NCBI GenBank assembly: GCA_022376515.1
Contig: WTXI01000101.1
Coordinates: 58,262 to 122,261, forward strand
DNA: 64,000 bases
Reading direction: 5' to 3'
DNA from: Lactifluus volemus
Lineage: Eukaryota > Basidiomycota > Agaricomycetes > Russulales > Russulaceae
Part shown: one piece after another, positions 10,308 to 20,986 of the stretch
Position numbering within the stretch: position 1 is the first letter of the stretch
Layout: every line of letters starts with the position of its first letter
Notes under the pieces: generated by a model
What the model saw: the letters and a program-made list of their open reading frames with translations, nothing else
Database searches by the model: none
Told to the model about the DNA's origin: nothing
Translations under genes and position numbers: made by a program

Positions 10308-12680
10308 ATGTCTCTCCTTTCCTTGACTGCTATCGACATTCTCGCGACCTTTGTATTTCTTTACCTACTTATTGCTCTCCGTGATCACAACAGACGGAGA
10401 GGACTTCCTTATCCCCCAGGCCCACCACCGTTGCCAATAATAGGTAATCTGCTCGACGTTCCAAACGAGTCACCTTGGACTAAATATGCAGACACATCCA
10501 AGAAATGTGGTATGGCTTATATACCCTTGATACACTTCCAGGGGATGCTCATACTCGCATGCGCAGGCGATGTGTTTTGCCTTCGAGTTTTCGGACAAGT
10601 CGTCGTGGTGCTGAACTCGCTATCTGCGATCAAGGATCTACTCGAAATGCGTGGCGAAATATACGCAGATCGACCTGCGCTACCTATCCTGGAAATGTGC
10701 GCTTGTAATCCCCTCCATTCTTCAAAGCTGACTCGAACCGTAGATTGAACTTTGATTGGCTCTTACCCACTGCCAGGAAGGGTGGATATTGGCGAGAGGG
10801 ACGAAGACTATTAGATCGCAGCCTTCGGCCTAGTGCGACGATATCGTATCGATATATGATGGAAGAAAAGACGCACATGTTTCTCGCAAAGCTTCTTACA
10901 ACTCCAGAGGACTTCCGTCGTCATATCGAGCTGTTAGTTCTTTTTTTAGCTCGATCGTGCTAACTTGGTAGTACAGTCACTAAAGGCTACCGTGCAGTGT
11001 TCAAGGAAGATTAATCATGTCCCTCACATATGGGTATAACTTGAAGGACGAAGATGATATGATTGCGGCTCCAATTCAAGCCACGGAAATCTTGTCACGG
11101 CTCATCTTACCCGGGGCTGTGATGGTTAATCATCTCCCATTCTGTATGCTCTTTTATGTTGCCTGTGTATACAGACGCTCATGGATCTCTTCAGTGCGGC
11201 ACATCCCTTCATGGGTCCCATGGTTTAACTACGACTCACTGGCGCAGATAGGTAGGAAGCTGAGTCATAAGATGCAGAATGATCCGTTTGATTTTACGAA
11301 GAGTGCTATGGTTTGTAAACTGCGTATTTGGCATTCATGTCAATTGAAAACGACTGTAGGACGCAGGTACCGCTATTCCATCACTGGCCTGTAAATATCT
11401 TCAAGAAATAGAGAATCTGGCAGCTCCAGAACGCCAAAGGCAGGAGTCGATCATTCAGCAGACACTAGGGTCGATGTTCGGAGGTGAGTCATTACATCCG
11501 AATCGACTGTTCGTGGCGCCCACTTCAACGGACTTTGTTCAGCCGGTTCAGATACGGTACAGGTTCTCGTTGTCCGCGCGACCTTCCTACTGACAGCCAG
11601 TCAAGACCGTATCCTCAATGGCCTCCTTCTTTCTTGCGCTCGTCCTCTATCCGGATGTGCAAAAGAGAGCACAAGCTGAACTTGACTCTGTCCTCGCTAG
11701 GGATCGGCTACCAACGTTTGAAGATAGACCCCGTCTTCAGTACATCGATGCTTTGTGTAAGGAATTGATGAGGTGGCAGATGGTGACACCTATAGGTGCG
11801 AGCCAATTTGTCTGATGAGCTCAAATCAGCAAACTTAAACTATGCGTAAGGTGTCCCTCACGCGTCAACCGAGGATGACGTCTACAGAGGGTTTTTCATC
11901 CCGAAAGGTATGCCTTGTCATCTAGTCTACTATTTTGGCAACTTGGAGTTTAACATTCTTACTCAAAGGTTCCCTTATCGTAGCTAATGCATGGTACCAC
12001 GTCTTCCCATCGTGTTTTTGGTGTTCGTCTAATAAGATATCAGGGCAGTCCTTCACGACCCAGAGGTTTACCCAGACCCAGAAGGATTCAACCCCGAGCG
12101 TTTTCTCAACAAAGATGGGAGCCTCCGAGAGGACCCAGCGACATCGTTGTTTTTTGGCGTTGGTAAGAGGATATGTCCTGGTCGTCACTTTGTGGAAGCA
12201 ACGCTCTTCATCGTTGTGTCGTCCGTGCTGTCTGTATTTAATATCACGAAAGCGAGAGATGAGAATGGTCACGAAATCCCTGTCAAAGCTGCAATGACTG
12301 TCCAGAGCGGGATCGTTGTGTAAGTCAAGTTGTCGCTCATAAATGTCCCTTGAAACTGACCGACATATATTTAAAGACAACCTGAAGAGTTTCAGTGTTG
12401 TATCGTTCCGAGAGATAAACTTGCAGAGGATTTAATTGTAGCGAACTCGTCCTGATGTCGTCAGCCCCCATTCAGTCTGTAACCCTGTTTCTTAGGTGGT
12501 AGACTAAGTATATCCATGTGAAATATGCCACTGGGAAAAAGTTCACAGTTGCCACTCCAGAGAAATGAAACATTAAGACTCGAGAAGGCTCGTGGTTCGG
12601 GAAAGTAGCGTTGGGCATTAGAGCTGCGTGTGACACGAGCAGCCGAACTTGGGAATCGACCATGTGACCATGACCCACAA
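10300..12680 (+). repeat. Tandem duplication unit B1 (P450 copy 3 plus 3' flank)
   Basis: Closely matched by 13845-16230. The match covers the whole P450 gene including introns, and continues past the stop through a shared 3' block ending near a CGTGTGACACGAGCAGCCGA segment. Divergence from unit B2 is visibly lower than between units A1 and A2. Confidence 0.85.
10308..12455 (+). CDS. Cytochrome P450 monooxygenase, array copy 3
   Basis: Exons: 10308-10509, 10567-10696, 10744-10932, 10998-11143, 11195-11310, 11360-11483, 11543-11556, 11606-11795, 11851-11907, 11969-11993, 12044-12319, 12377-12455; 1548 nt, 515 aa, open. I chose ATG 10308 because it aligns with the start of copy 4; an in-frame ATG at 10275 would add 11 residues. 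Features are an N-terminal hydrophobic helix, YPPGPPPLPIIGNLLDVP, the AGSDT microexon, ExxR as ELMR, FNPERF and heme loop FGVGKRICPGRHF. Intron 3 uses a GTTAGT donor. ER-type P450; substrate unknown. Confidence 0.9.
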
Positions 12681-12918
12681 GAGCGAGTGCCCGTCATCAC
12701 TCAGCTTTGACCCTATCTCGCCTACAGTGAACTCTCGAACCCAGAATGTTCACTTTGAAGTCGAGTCATATGAAAGGTGCACCAATAAACTGTAAGCACG
12801 TCACCTCCCAGTTTGCCTTTATCTCCATCTCTAAAGCATGGAACTTTGAAGCAATCTCAAATACTACAATGCGCGCGGTGTTGGTCTCTCTTCGGGCTGT
12901 AAATCATTTACGGGGTTA
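12456..12918. other. 3' flank of P450 copy 3
   Basis: Up to about 12680 it is shared with the flank of copy 4 at 16010-16230. The rest holds nothing recognisable. Confidence 0.5.
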
Positions 12919-13364
12919 CCAGAGGCTGAGGATCTGCGCGAGCTCGTGAGTTATGCACTCAAGCGGCTCGGTGACGTGTGCGAAGTCGTGCTTGTAGTGC
13001 GTAAATAGTCCCCTCTCTTTCTCATCTCTTTCCCCCACCCCAATTTTTGACAAGACAAATGCTTAAAACCAAGTTTTTTATTGGCAGGGTACTCGAATGG
13101 CGCGCTCACTGCGTCACTGCACCCAGTGCTGCCTGTGCCACTGCGCACAACACACGTCCTGGTATCATACCCACTTGGCCCACGCAGCTTCTCACCGCAT
13201 TCCGCACGCGGACTTACCAACGCACGCTCGAGGAGCTCGTGCGTGACCCTAGGGCCCGTGTGCTCCTTTGCTTTGGAGATGAGGACGATTTCACGGGTGT
13301 GGAAGCGTACCGATGAGTGGGCTCAGGCTCTCGCCTCAGCCCTCCCTCCATGCAACTCGGTGGC
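12919..13364 (+). pseudogene. Fragment of an alpha/beta hydrolase
   Basis: A first block reads PEAEDLRELVSYALKRLGDV with an exon end before GTGCGT near 12990. After an intron acceptor near 13088 it resumes as GYSNGALTASLHPVLP, which contains the G-x-S-x-G nucleophile elbow, followed by HVLVSYPLGPRSF. The reading frame then slips to give LTAFRTRTYQRTLEELVRD and VLLCFGDEDDFTGVEAYR, and slips again into EWAQALASAL. Two frameshifts and the absence of both gene ends make this a relic. Which hydrolase subfamily it came from is not clear. Confidence 0.6.
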
Positions 13365-13848
13365 CCCAATTTGTGGGTGCTTGGGTAGTAGCACAAGCGT
13401 CATTCGAGTAATACATCGAGGACATTTTTGCAGCAGATAATGCACCCACAACCATAATACGACAAACACCATGTGTTGCCGCGTGTGAATTAAACAACCA
13501 TGAATCCTGATTGACTAGATATCGAAGTCCCGTGATGTGGTAACTCGAGAGTTGCACTGGTGTCAACTCGACGGTGCGAGTTACATTTTTTTTTTTTTTT
13601 TTTTTTTTTGAATCAGCATTTATATAGCGCTGCATGTTTACATGGAACAAAGACGCGCTTGGCCGCGTTTGCTAACTACCTAACTAAGCGACCTGGTGTC
13701 GGGGGGGGGTACAATGTATGTAAAGGGTGGAAGTGTGTGGAGGGTGGAGGTGAGAATATCTGGGCCGGCGAGTGCGAGTTACATTCGAGCTGTCAACTCG
13801 AGCAGCACCGGACCGGACCGCGGCAACCTATCTGCAAGCCAGCCTGTC
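13365..13848. other. Upstream region of P450 copy 4
   Basis: Contains the poly-T tract and a G run near 13701. No gene and no clear TATA box seen. Confidence 0.4.
13586..13609 (+). repeat. Poly-T tract (24 T)
   Basis: An uninterrupted run of 24 T on the plus strand about 240 nt before the start codon of P450 copy 4. On the minus strand it is a poly-A tail-like run, but no retroposed gene lies next to it. Confidence 0.8.
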
Positions 13849-16230
13849 ATGCCTCTCCTTTCCTTGACCGCTATCGACATTCTCGCAACCTTTGTATTTC
13901 TTTACCTACTTATTGCCCTCCGTGATCACAACAGACGGAGAGGACTTCCTTATCCCCCAGGCCCACCACCGTTGCCAATAATAGGTAATCTGCTCGACGT
14001 TCCAAATGAGTCACCTTGGGTTAAATATGCAGACACATCCAAGAAATGCGGTAGAGTGTATATACCTGTGATACCCTTTCAGGGATGCTCATACTGGCAT
14101 GCGCAGGCGATGTGTTTTGCCTTCGAGTTTTCGGACAAGTCGTTGTGGTGCTGAACTCGCTATCTGCGATCAAGGATCTACTCGAAATGCGTGGCGAAAT
14201 ATACTCAGATCGGCCTACGCTACCTATCCTGGAAATGTGCGCTTGTTATCCCCTCCATCCTTCAGAGCTGACCCAAACCGTAGATTGGATTTAGATTGGC
14301 CCTTAGCCATTGCCAGGAAGAGTGAAAATTGGCGAGAGGGACGAAGGCTATTAGATCGCAGCCTTCGGCCTAGTGCGACTATGACGTATCGATATATGAT
14401 GGAAGAAAAGACGCACATGTTTCTCACAAAGCTTCTTACAACTCCAGAGGACTTCCGTCGTCATATCAAGCTGTAAGTTCTCTATTTAGTTCAATCGTAC
14501 TATCTTAGTAGTACAGTCGCTGATGACTACCGTGCAGTGTTCAAGGAAGATTAATCATGTCCCTCACATATGGGTATAGCTTGAAGGATGAAGATGATAT
14601 GATTGCAGCTCCAATTCAAGCCACAGAAATCATGTCGCGGGTCATGTTACCCGGGGCTGTGATGGTTAATCACCTCCCATTCTGTATGCTCTTTTATGTT
14701 GCCTGTGTATACAGACGCTCATGGATCCCTTCAGTGTGGTACATCCCTTCATGGGTCCCATGGTTTAACTACGAATCAATGGCGCAGATAGGTAGGAAGC
14801 TGAGTCACAAGATCCAGAACGATCCGTTTGATTTTGCGAAGAGTGCTATGGTTTGTAAACTGCGTATTTGGCATTCATGTCAACTGACAGCGACTGTAGG
14901 ACGCAGGTACCGCTATTCCGTCACTGGCCTGTAAATATCTTCAAGAAATAGAGAATCTGGCTTCTCCAGAACGCCAAAGACAGGAAGCAATCATCCAGCA
15001 GACACTAGGGTCGATGTTCGGAGGTGAGTCATTACATCCGAATCGACTGTTCATGGCACCCACTTTAATGGACTTTGTTCAGCCGGTTCAGATACGGTGC
15101 AGGTTCTCGTTGTCCACGCGACCTTCCTACTGACAGCCAGTCAAGACCGTATCCTCAATGGCCTCCTTCTTTCTTGCACTCGTCCTCTATCCGGATGTGC
15201 AAAAGAGAGCACAAGCTGAACTTGACTCTGTCCTCGCTAGGGACCGGTTGCCAACGTTTGAGGATAGACCCCGTCTTCAGTACATCGATGCTTTGTGTAA
15301 GGAATTGATGAGGTGGCAGATGGTGACACCTATGGGTGCGAGTTAATTTGTCTGATGAGTTCAAATCAGTATACTTAAACTATGCTTAAGGTCTCCCTCA
15401 TGCGTCAAGCGAGGACGACATCTACAGAGGGTTTTTCATCCCGAAAGGTATGCATTGTCATCTAGTCTACTATTTTGGCAACTTGGAGTTTAACATTCTT
15501 ACTCAAAGGTTCCCTTATCGTAGCTAATGCATGGTACCACATCTTCCCATCATGTTTTTGGTGTTCATCTAATAAGATATCAGGGCAGTCCTTCACGACC
15601 CAGAGGTTTACCCAGACCCAGAAGGATTCAACCCCGAGCGTTTTCTCAACAAAGATGGGAGCCTCCGAGACGACCCAGCGACGTCGTTGTTTTTTGGCGT
15701 TGGTAAGAGGATATGTCCTGGTCGTCACTTTGTGGAAGCAACGCTCTTCATCATTGTGTCGTCCGTGTTGTCTGTATTTAATATCACGAAAGCTCGGGAT
15801 GAGAATGGTCACGAAATCCCTGTCAAAGCTGCAATGACTGTCCAGAGCGGGATCGTTGTGTAAGTCAAGTTGTCGCTCATAAAGATCCCTTGAACTTGAA
15901 ACTGACCGATGTATATTTAAAGACGACCTGAAAAGTTTCGGTGTTGTATCGTTCCGAGAGATAAACTTGCAGAGGATTTAATTGTAGCGAACTCGTCCTG
16001 ATGTCGTCAGCCCCCGTGTACCTTGTTTGATTAGGCGGTAGACTAAGTATATCCATGCTAAATATGCTTCCATCCACTGGGCAACAGTTCACACTTGCCA
16101 CTCCAGAGAATATGGCGAAATGAAATATCAAGACTCGTGGTTCGGGAAAGTAGCGTTGGGCATGCCAGTGAATAAGAGTCTGCGTGTGACACGAGCAGCC
16201 GAACTTGGGAATCGACCATGTGATCGTGAC
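13845..16230 (+). repeat. Tandem duplication unit B2 (P450 copy 4 plus 3' flank)
   Basis: Direct-repeat partner of 10300-12680. Near-identical exons and introns and a shared 3' block show a recent tandem duplication of about 2.4 kb, with about 1.2 kb between the units that includes the hydrolase relic. Confidence 0.85.
13849..16001 (+). CDS. Cytochrome P450 monooxygenase, array copy 4
   Basis: Exons: 13849-14050, 14107-14236, 14284-14472, 14538-14683, 14735-14850, 14900-15023, 15083-15096, 15146-15335, 15391-15447, 15509-15533, 15584-15859, 15923-16001; 1548 nt, 515 aa, exactly the exon lengths of copy 3. Same domain layout: N-terminal helix, proline hinge, AGSDT from the 14-nt exon, ELMR (ExxR), FNPERF, FGVGKRICPGRHF. 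One noteworthy substitution changes the otherwise constant DWLLP block to DWPLA near residue 115. Apparently functional; substrate unknown. Confidence 0.9.
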
Positions 16231-18252
16231 CAGTCACCGCGTGCGCTCTGCCCGCGGCGGTGTTTTGCTGCGTCCTCCCACGTCCAAGCAAGTAAAGTTT
16301 CCGCAGCAGCCTTGCCAGCCCACCGCAACTGCACCCTCCGGTCCCTCCTGTTGTCTGCCCTTTTCTGCATTCTTCATTTGGTGCATTCGTAACAATCCAT
16401 TCGTGAATTCCAGGCCTTTTGGCCAACTAGTGATTCCATATTCTATGGTTCGCTTCCCACCAGCGCCAAACACCAGTGCCAACGTAATGGAAGATGTCAG
16501 TTTTGGGACAGTCAAGGTTGGAAGCCGACACGGGTCATCATTTCATCAGATGCCATTTCGCTTCATCTCTTTCCATGAACTCGTGTCGAACTGAGTCTAG
16601 TCAGCCATTTAAAGCATTATTCCGAGTCTTAGCTTTGCCGATTCTCCGGTTCAATCATTGGCATGCCGCTCTTTTTTGTCACTGTGGCTAACTTCCTCGC
16701 TATTTCGGGATCCTTCTATTTCAAGTAGTCGCACTGGCTTTCTTCTATGACATACGGTGGGTACGGCTCAAGGGGGAAACCCCGTGACCTGGGATGGTTT
16801 GGTTCAGGCACAAATGCAAATTTCAACAACCCAAAGTAACGAGAACGGCAGTTTTTCGTCCATATAAAGGTTTCAAAAGCTAGGAAGTGTAGACTCCCGA
16901 CATGATACAACAGAACCAGGAGTCGGAGAACTGTGGCAGGATGACTCACCCTTTGGAAATGCACCGTATCTTCATCTTCTAGTTCGCTTGACCTCTCACC
17001 TACCTACAAGGATGCTGACATTGGCTTTATGTGCCCCCCCTTTGTGGTGCATGTGGGAATCAATCGTCCCGCAGCTGAGGTGAACGAACTTGGTGAGCAC
17101 CAAATGGCCTTGACTGAGGGTGGCCGTAGCTGGCATGTGAACGAGACACCCACTTCAACGCTTACTTACACAAAATAAGCCAATGCGCATGTGGACGATG
17201 AGGCTGCAAGGCAGGTCAACTTGCATAGTGCAAGTCCAGATATTTGGTCTCAGAGATATCACCAGAGAAGGGGGCAGGAATCTCGCCTCCAGAGACTTGG
17301 GTCAAGAATCTGGATACGTTACTCCAAACTTGAAGCATTCCTGCGTTACCAGACCGACTGAACCCGAGAAACGTATGTCGCAGAACATACTGTAAATGGT
17401 ATCACCAAACGTAATTCCATTCTTTTCGAAACGCGCTGATTCCATGTAAGTTAGCCGTACTGGACCCCTGGGGGAATTGCCGAATGACAACGTACTAGTT
17501 CTGACAGTGCCACTGTGGCGCATATTATTCCTCAAGCAGGACTCGCATCGAGGACATGGCTAATACGTGGGGTAAGACGAGTGGAGATGAGCCAACGCAC
17601 CCGAAATATGGAACCACACCATCATCTTCCATAGCATCGTGGTATAGTTCGATGACGGGAAGCCTGAGAGCTCTCCTCCAAGGCACCTCAACAACCATGA
17701 GAATCGACAAAGGACAATTTTCGGAGGAATCGTTGCTCTGGGTATCTCCGAGTCCCAGAAAGCCACATAGCCCTGGAGGACGTGTGTTTGGCAGTTTATC
17801 TCAAACCAAGTTAAAATTATCGATCCAATATTCCTCCGAGGGACCTCGGACTCGGACCAGACTATGTCATTTGTTGCGGCGACAGGTGGGCAGATTGATA
17901 CTCATAGCGCCACAGTAATTAACGACTCAATTGTTTTTACGAACAGCTGGAATGGCACCCGAGCCATGTCAAAGCCTCATCAGAGCTACTGCTGGTTCAA
18001 TCCTTATAACAACTCAGATTCGAGATGCATGTCGACGCCGACTCGGTTATAGTCACTGAGTCATCATAGGCAGGGGTCAGCACTCCGAGTTGGTATTCGT
18101 ACCGTCTTTCAGGTTAGGCAGCTGGTCACATTGGCTTCTATAGCGTCCGAGCGGATTGACCCGTACCTCAAGTCCTTAAAAATGGCTTCCGTGTGAGCAG
18201 CCTATCTCGTCTGGATCCCTCGACCTCCCTTCGTAAGTAGCGCGACTTGATC
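16231..18252. other. Long intergenic region before P450 copy 5
   Basis: About 2 kb without a gene I can support. Short ORFs on both strands (for example minus 16716-16964 and 17560-17766, plus 17556-17918) do not join into a recognisable protein. It may hold a decayed gene, but I cannot name it. Confidence 0.45.
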
Positions 18253-20607
18253 ATGGAGTTCTCTATCGTCACAGTGGTCGACTGTATCATGGTGTCCTTT
18301 GCCGTTTATATCTTCTTCTCTCTCCAAAACTACAGAAGGCGAACGGGATATCCCTACCCACCGGGCCCGCGGCCATGGCCAATCATAGGAAACATGCTCG
18401 ACATTCCGAGCCGGTTACCAGGGATTGCCTATGCAGATATGTCTAAACAATATGGTATCAGTCACATTCCTATGGCTCTTTCTGGTCAGCTACTTAGAGG
18501 GTTTTCAGGCGATGTCATGTCTCTTCAACTCCTCGGCCAGGTCGTGGTTATCCTGTCCTCGTCGTCCGCTATCAAGGACCTGCTTGAAAGGCGCGGAGAA
18601 GTGTACTCAGATCGGCCTGTGTTTCGACTTCATCAGGTGTATGAGCAATCCAAGACTTTGTCTTTGGTCCTCTCTCACGCTTACGACCACTTCAAAACTC
18701 AGGATAGGAACGGACTGGCTCTTGCCCGCTCTTCGCAAGGGTGAAGCCTGGCGCGGAGGCCGGAAGCTACTGGATCGCAGTCTTCGGCCTGGTGCCCCAA
18801 CCGCATATCGAGCAATGATGGAGGAAAAGGCACGTGGGCTCCTTGGTCAACTCCTCTTAAACCCAAGGGACTTCCGTGATCATGTTGGACTGTCAGTAGC
18901 GATGTCACTCCCTCGACTGAATTAGTATGACTCATGACAGCCATACAGTTTTGAGGGAAGAGTTATCATGTCCCTCACGTATGGGTACGACGTGAAGACG
19001 AACGATGATGAGATGTTGGAGGCACCGGTGGAGGTCAACAAGATCCTGGCGCAGATCGTATTGCCTGGGGCGGTCCTAATGAATCATCTTCCATTCCGTG
19101 CGTACACATAAGCTCAATCTCGTTCGTCTGCCAGTTTCCCATTACCCATTCTCAGTACAATACATCCATTCCTGGATACCTTTTTATAGCTACGAGAACA
19201 TGGCTCGGAGATCCAAGGAACTGTGCCGGAGAATGAGGGACGAACCCATGAGCTTCGTGCAAAAGACCATGGTGTGTAACATTAGTCAGTACACTTTCCA
19301 CCCTTGTCCACTAAAATGAGATTTGAAGCGAGAGGGCACCGCAATCCGATCGTTGGCCAGCGAACACCTCCAGGAAATAGAATCTCTAATTGGACCAGAA
19401 CGGCAGAAGCAGGAGACGGTCATCCAAGAAACCCTTGGGTCCTTGTTTGACGGTGAGGAGTCATTCATTACCAAAAACGAGGGCTAACTTTGAATACTTA
19501 TCCCAACAAGCCGGAGCGGACACGGTTTGTGTACCCCTTGCTTTTCCCCTTTCCAATTCACACACATACAACTTTGAACCCAGACCGTATCTGCGTTGGT
19601 ATCTGTCTTCCTTGCACTCACCCTATATCCAGATGTCAAGAAGCGTGCACAAGCGGAGCTCGACTCTGTAGTGGGGAGAGATAGGCTACCGACGTTTGAT
19701 GACAGGACAAGACTGCCCTACGTCGATGCGTTTTGTAAAGAGGTGCTCAGGTGGCACATGGTGCTCCCTCTCGGTACGCGCAGATACGCCGCAGCACGCG
19801 CTACGAAGCGTTTTTAAAAAAAAATTAACCGTTTCATTTCACATATCACAGGTTTCCCTCATGCTACAACTGAGGATAGCATCTACAGAGGCTTCTTCAT
19901 TCCCAAAGGTTTTTTTTTTCTGATCCGTCTTACCGTCCTTTCACTGCCGCTCATCCTCATTCTAACTCACCTTCTTCCCTCAAGGTTCTACAATCTTAGC
20001 CAATGCGTGGTGCGTTCGTTGTCTGCCCCCTTAATAATAGTAATAATAATAATTAAAATAAAAACCAAAAACTCGGGACTCTCTCTCTCTTCTGACGGAA
20101 TTCATTTCGAAAAACAGGGCGGTCCTACATGACCCAGAACTCTATCCAGATCCCGAAACGTTCAACCCCGGACGTTTCCTCGACGCTCCTCCTCCCACCT
20201 CCGAGTCCGAGTCTGGCCTCCTCCTGCATGATGATGGCCGTCGTCGTCGTCCTCCTCCGATCAACGATCCCTCTTTGATCCCGCTCGCCTTTGGCGCCGG
20301 GAAGCGAATCTGTCCCGGTCGTCACTTTGCCGACGCGACCCTCTTCATCCTCGTCTCGTCCGTCTTGGCCGTCTTTGACGTGTCAAATCCCAAGGGCTCT
20401 ACCAGTGAGAAGGATCGCGGGAGCCACCTCGAAGGTAGTGTCGAAGACGGAATGATCCAGTAAGTACACATGTTTTCGTCGACGTATTCTCTTTCTGTCC
20501 TCAACGGTTCTTTTTTACTCGCCAGTGTTCCGGGAAAGTTTGAATGTTCTATCACTCCCAGAGATCAGCTCGCGGAAGACTTGATCACAGCGAATATGAT
20601 GGCTTGA
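18253..20607 (+). CDS. Cytochrome P450 monooxygenase, array copy 5 (divergent)
   Basis: Exons: 18253-18454, 18509-18638, 18703-18891, 18949-19097, 19156-19271, 19329-19452, 19511-19524, 19584-19773, 19852-19908, 19985-20009, 20118-20459, 20526-20607; 1620 nt, 539 aa. The exon 2 end is the least obvious; the GTATGA donor at 18639 gives the right phase and the same exon length (130 nt) as every other copy. Motifs: YPYPPGPRPWPIIGNMLDIP, AGADT from the microexon, EVLR (ExxR), FNPGRF instead of the usual PERF, and FGAGKRICPGRHF. Exon 11 is longer because of a serine/proline/arginine-rich insert before the heme loop, so this is the most diverged plus-strand copy. Substrate unknown. Confidence 0.88.
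20034..20066 (+). repeat. AT-rich TAA microsatellite in intron 10 of P450 copy 5
   Basis: Several TAA/TAG trinucleotide repeats in a row within the intron. Likely neutral. Confidence 0.6.
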
Positions 20608-20986
20608 TGATCCACTATTTAGTGTTTTTTTTTCTCTCCAAGTCCTGTATTATTAGATGTGTAGTACGACGACGACGAATATTGACGCAGCATAACCAGA
20701 ACCCCCGACTTCAGTCGGTTGATGAAAAAGAAACCAGCAAAAAATGCGTCAAACGATCTCCTACAACAAATCATCACCAGATACATCAAGTAGTACCAAT
20801 GCATCAAAAATCGTTCGGTCCTGAACATATGCATGGAACAACAAAAAAACTCGAGGGAACAAGTAAAAAAAAAGCATATATACATAGATTCATATCCCAC
20901 CCCACCCCGCTTCGTCATTGCATGTCATGCCAAGTCATGTAATTAGATGGGGATGGATCCGTCGAAGCAGAGTCCGCTCACAAAAA

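Noticed and set aside
13586..13609. Poly-T as the tail of a retroposed gene on the minus strand
   Set aside because: No coding remnant and no target-site duplication flanks it.
18600..18710. Frame break between exons 2 and 3 of P450 copy 5
   Set aside because: The donor at 18639 (GTATGA) instead of 18637 restores the phase and gives the family length of exon 2.
1015..20607. P450 copies as pseudogenes, because no single frame spans any of them
   Set aside because: Each can be assembled from 12 exons with consensus splice sites into an open frame divisible by three; the exon lengths agree among copies.
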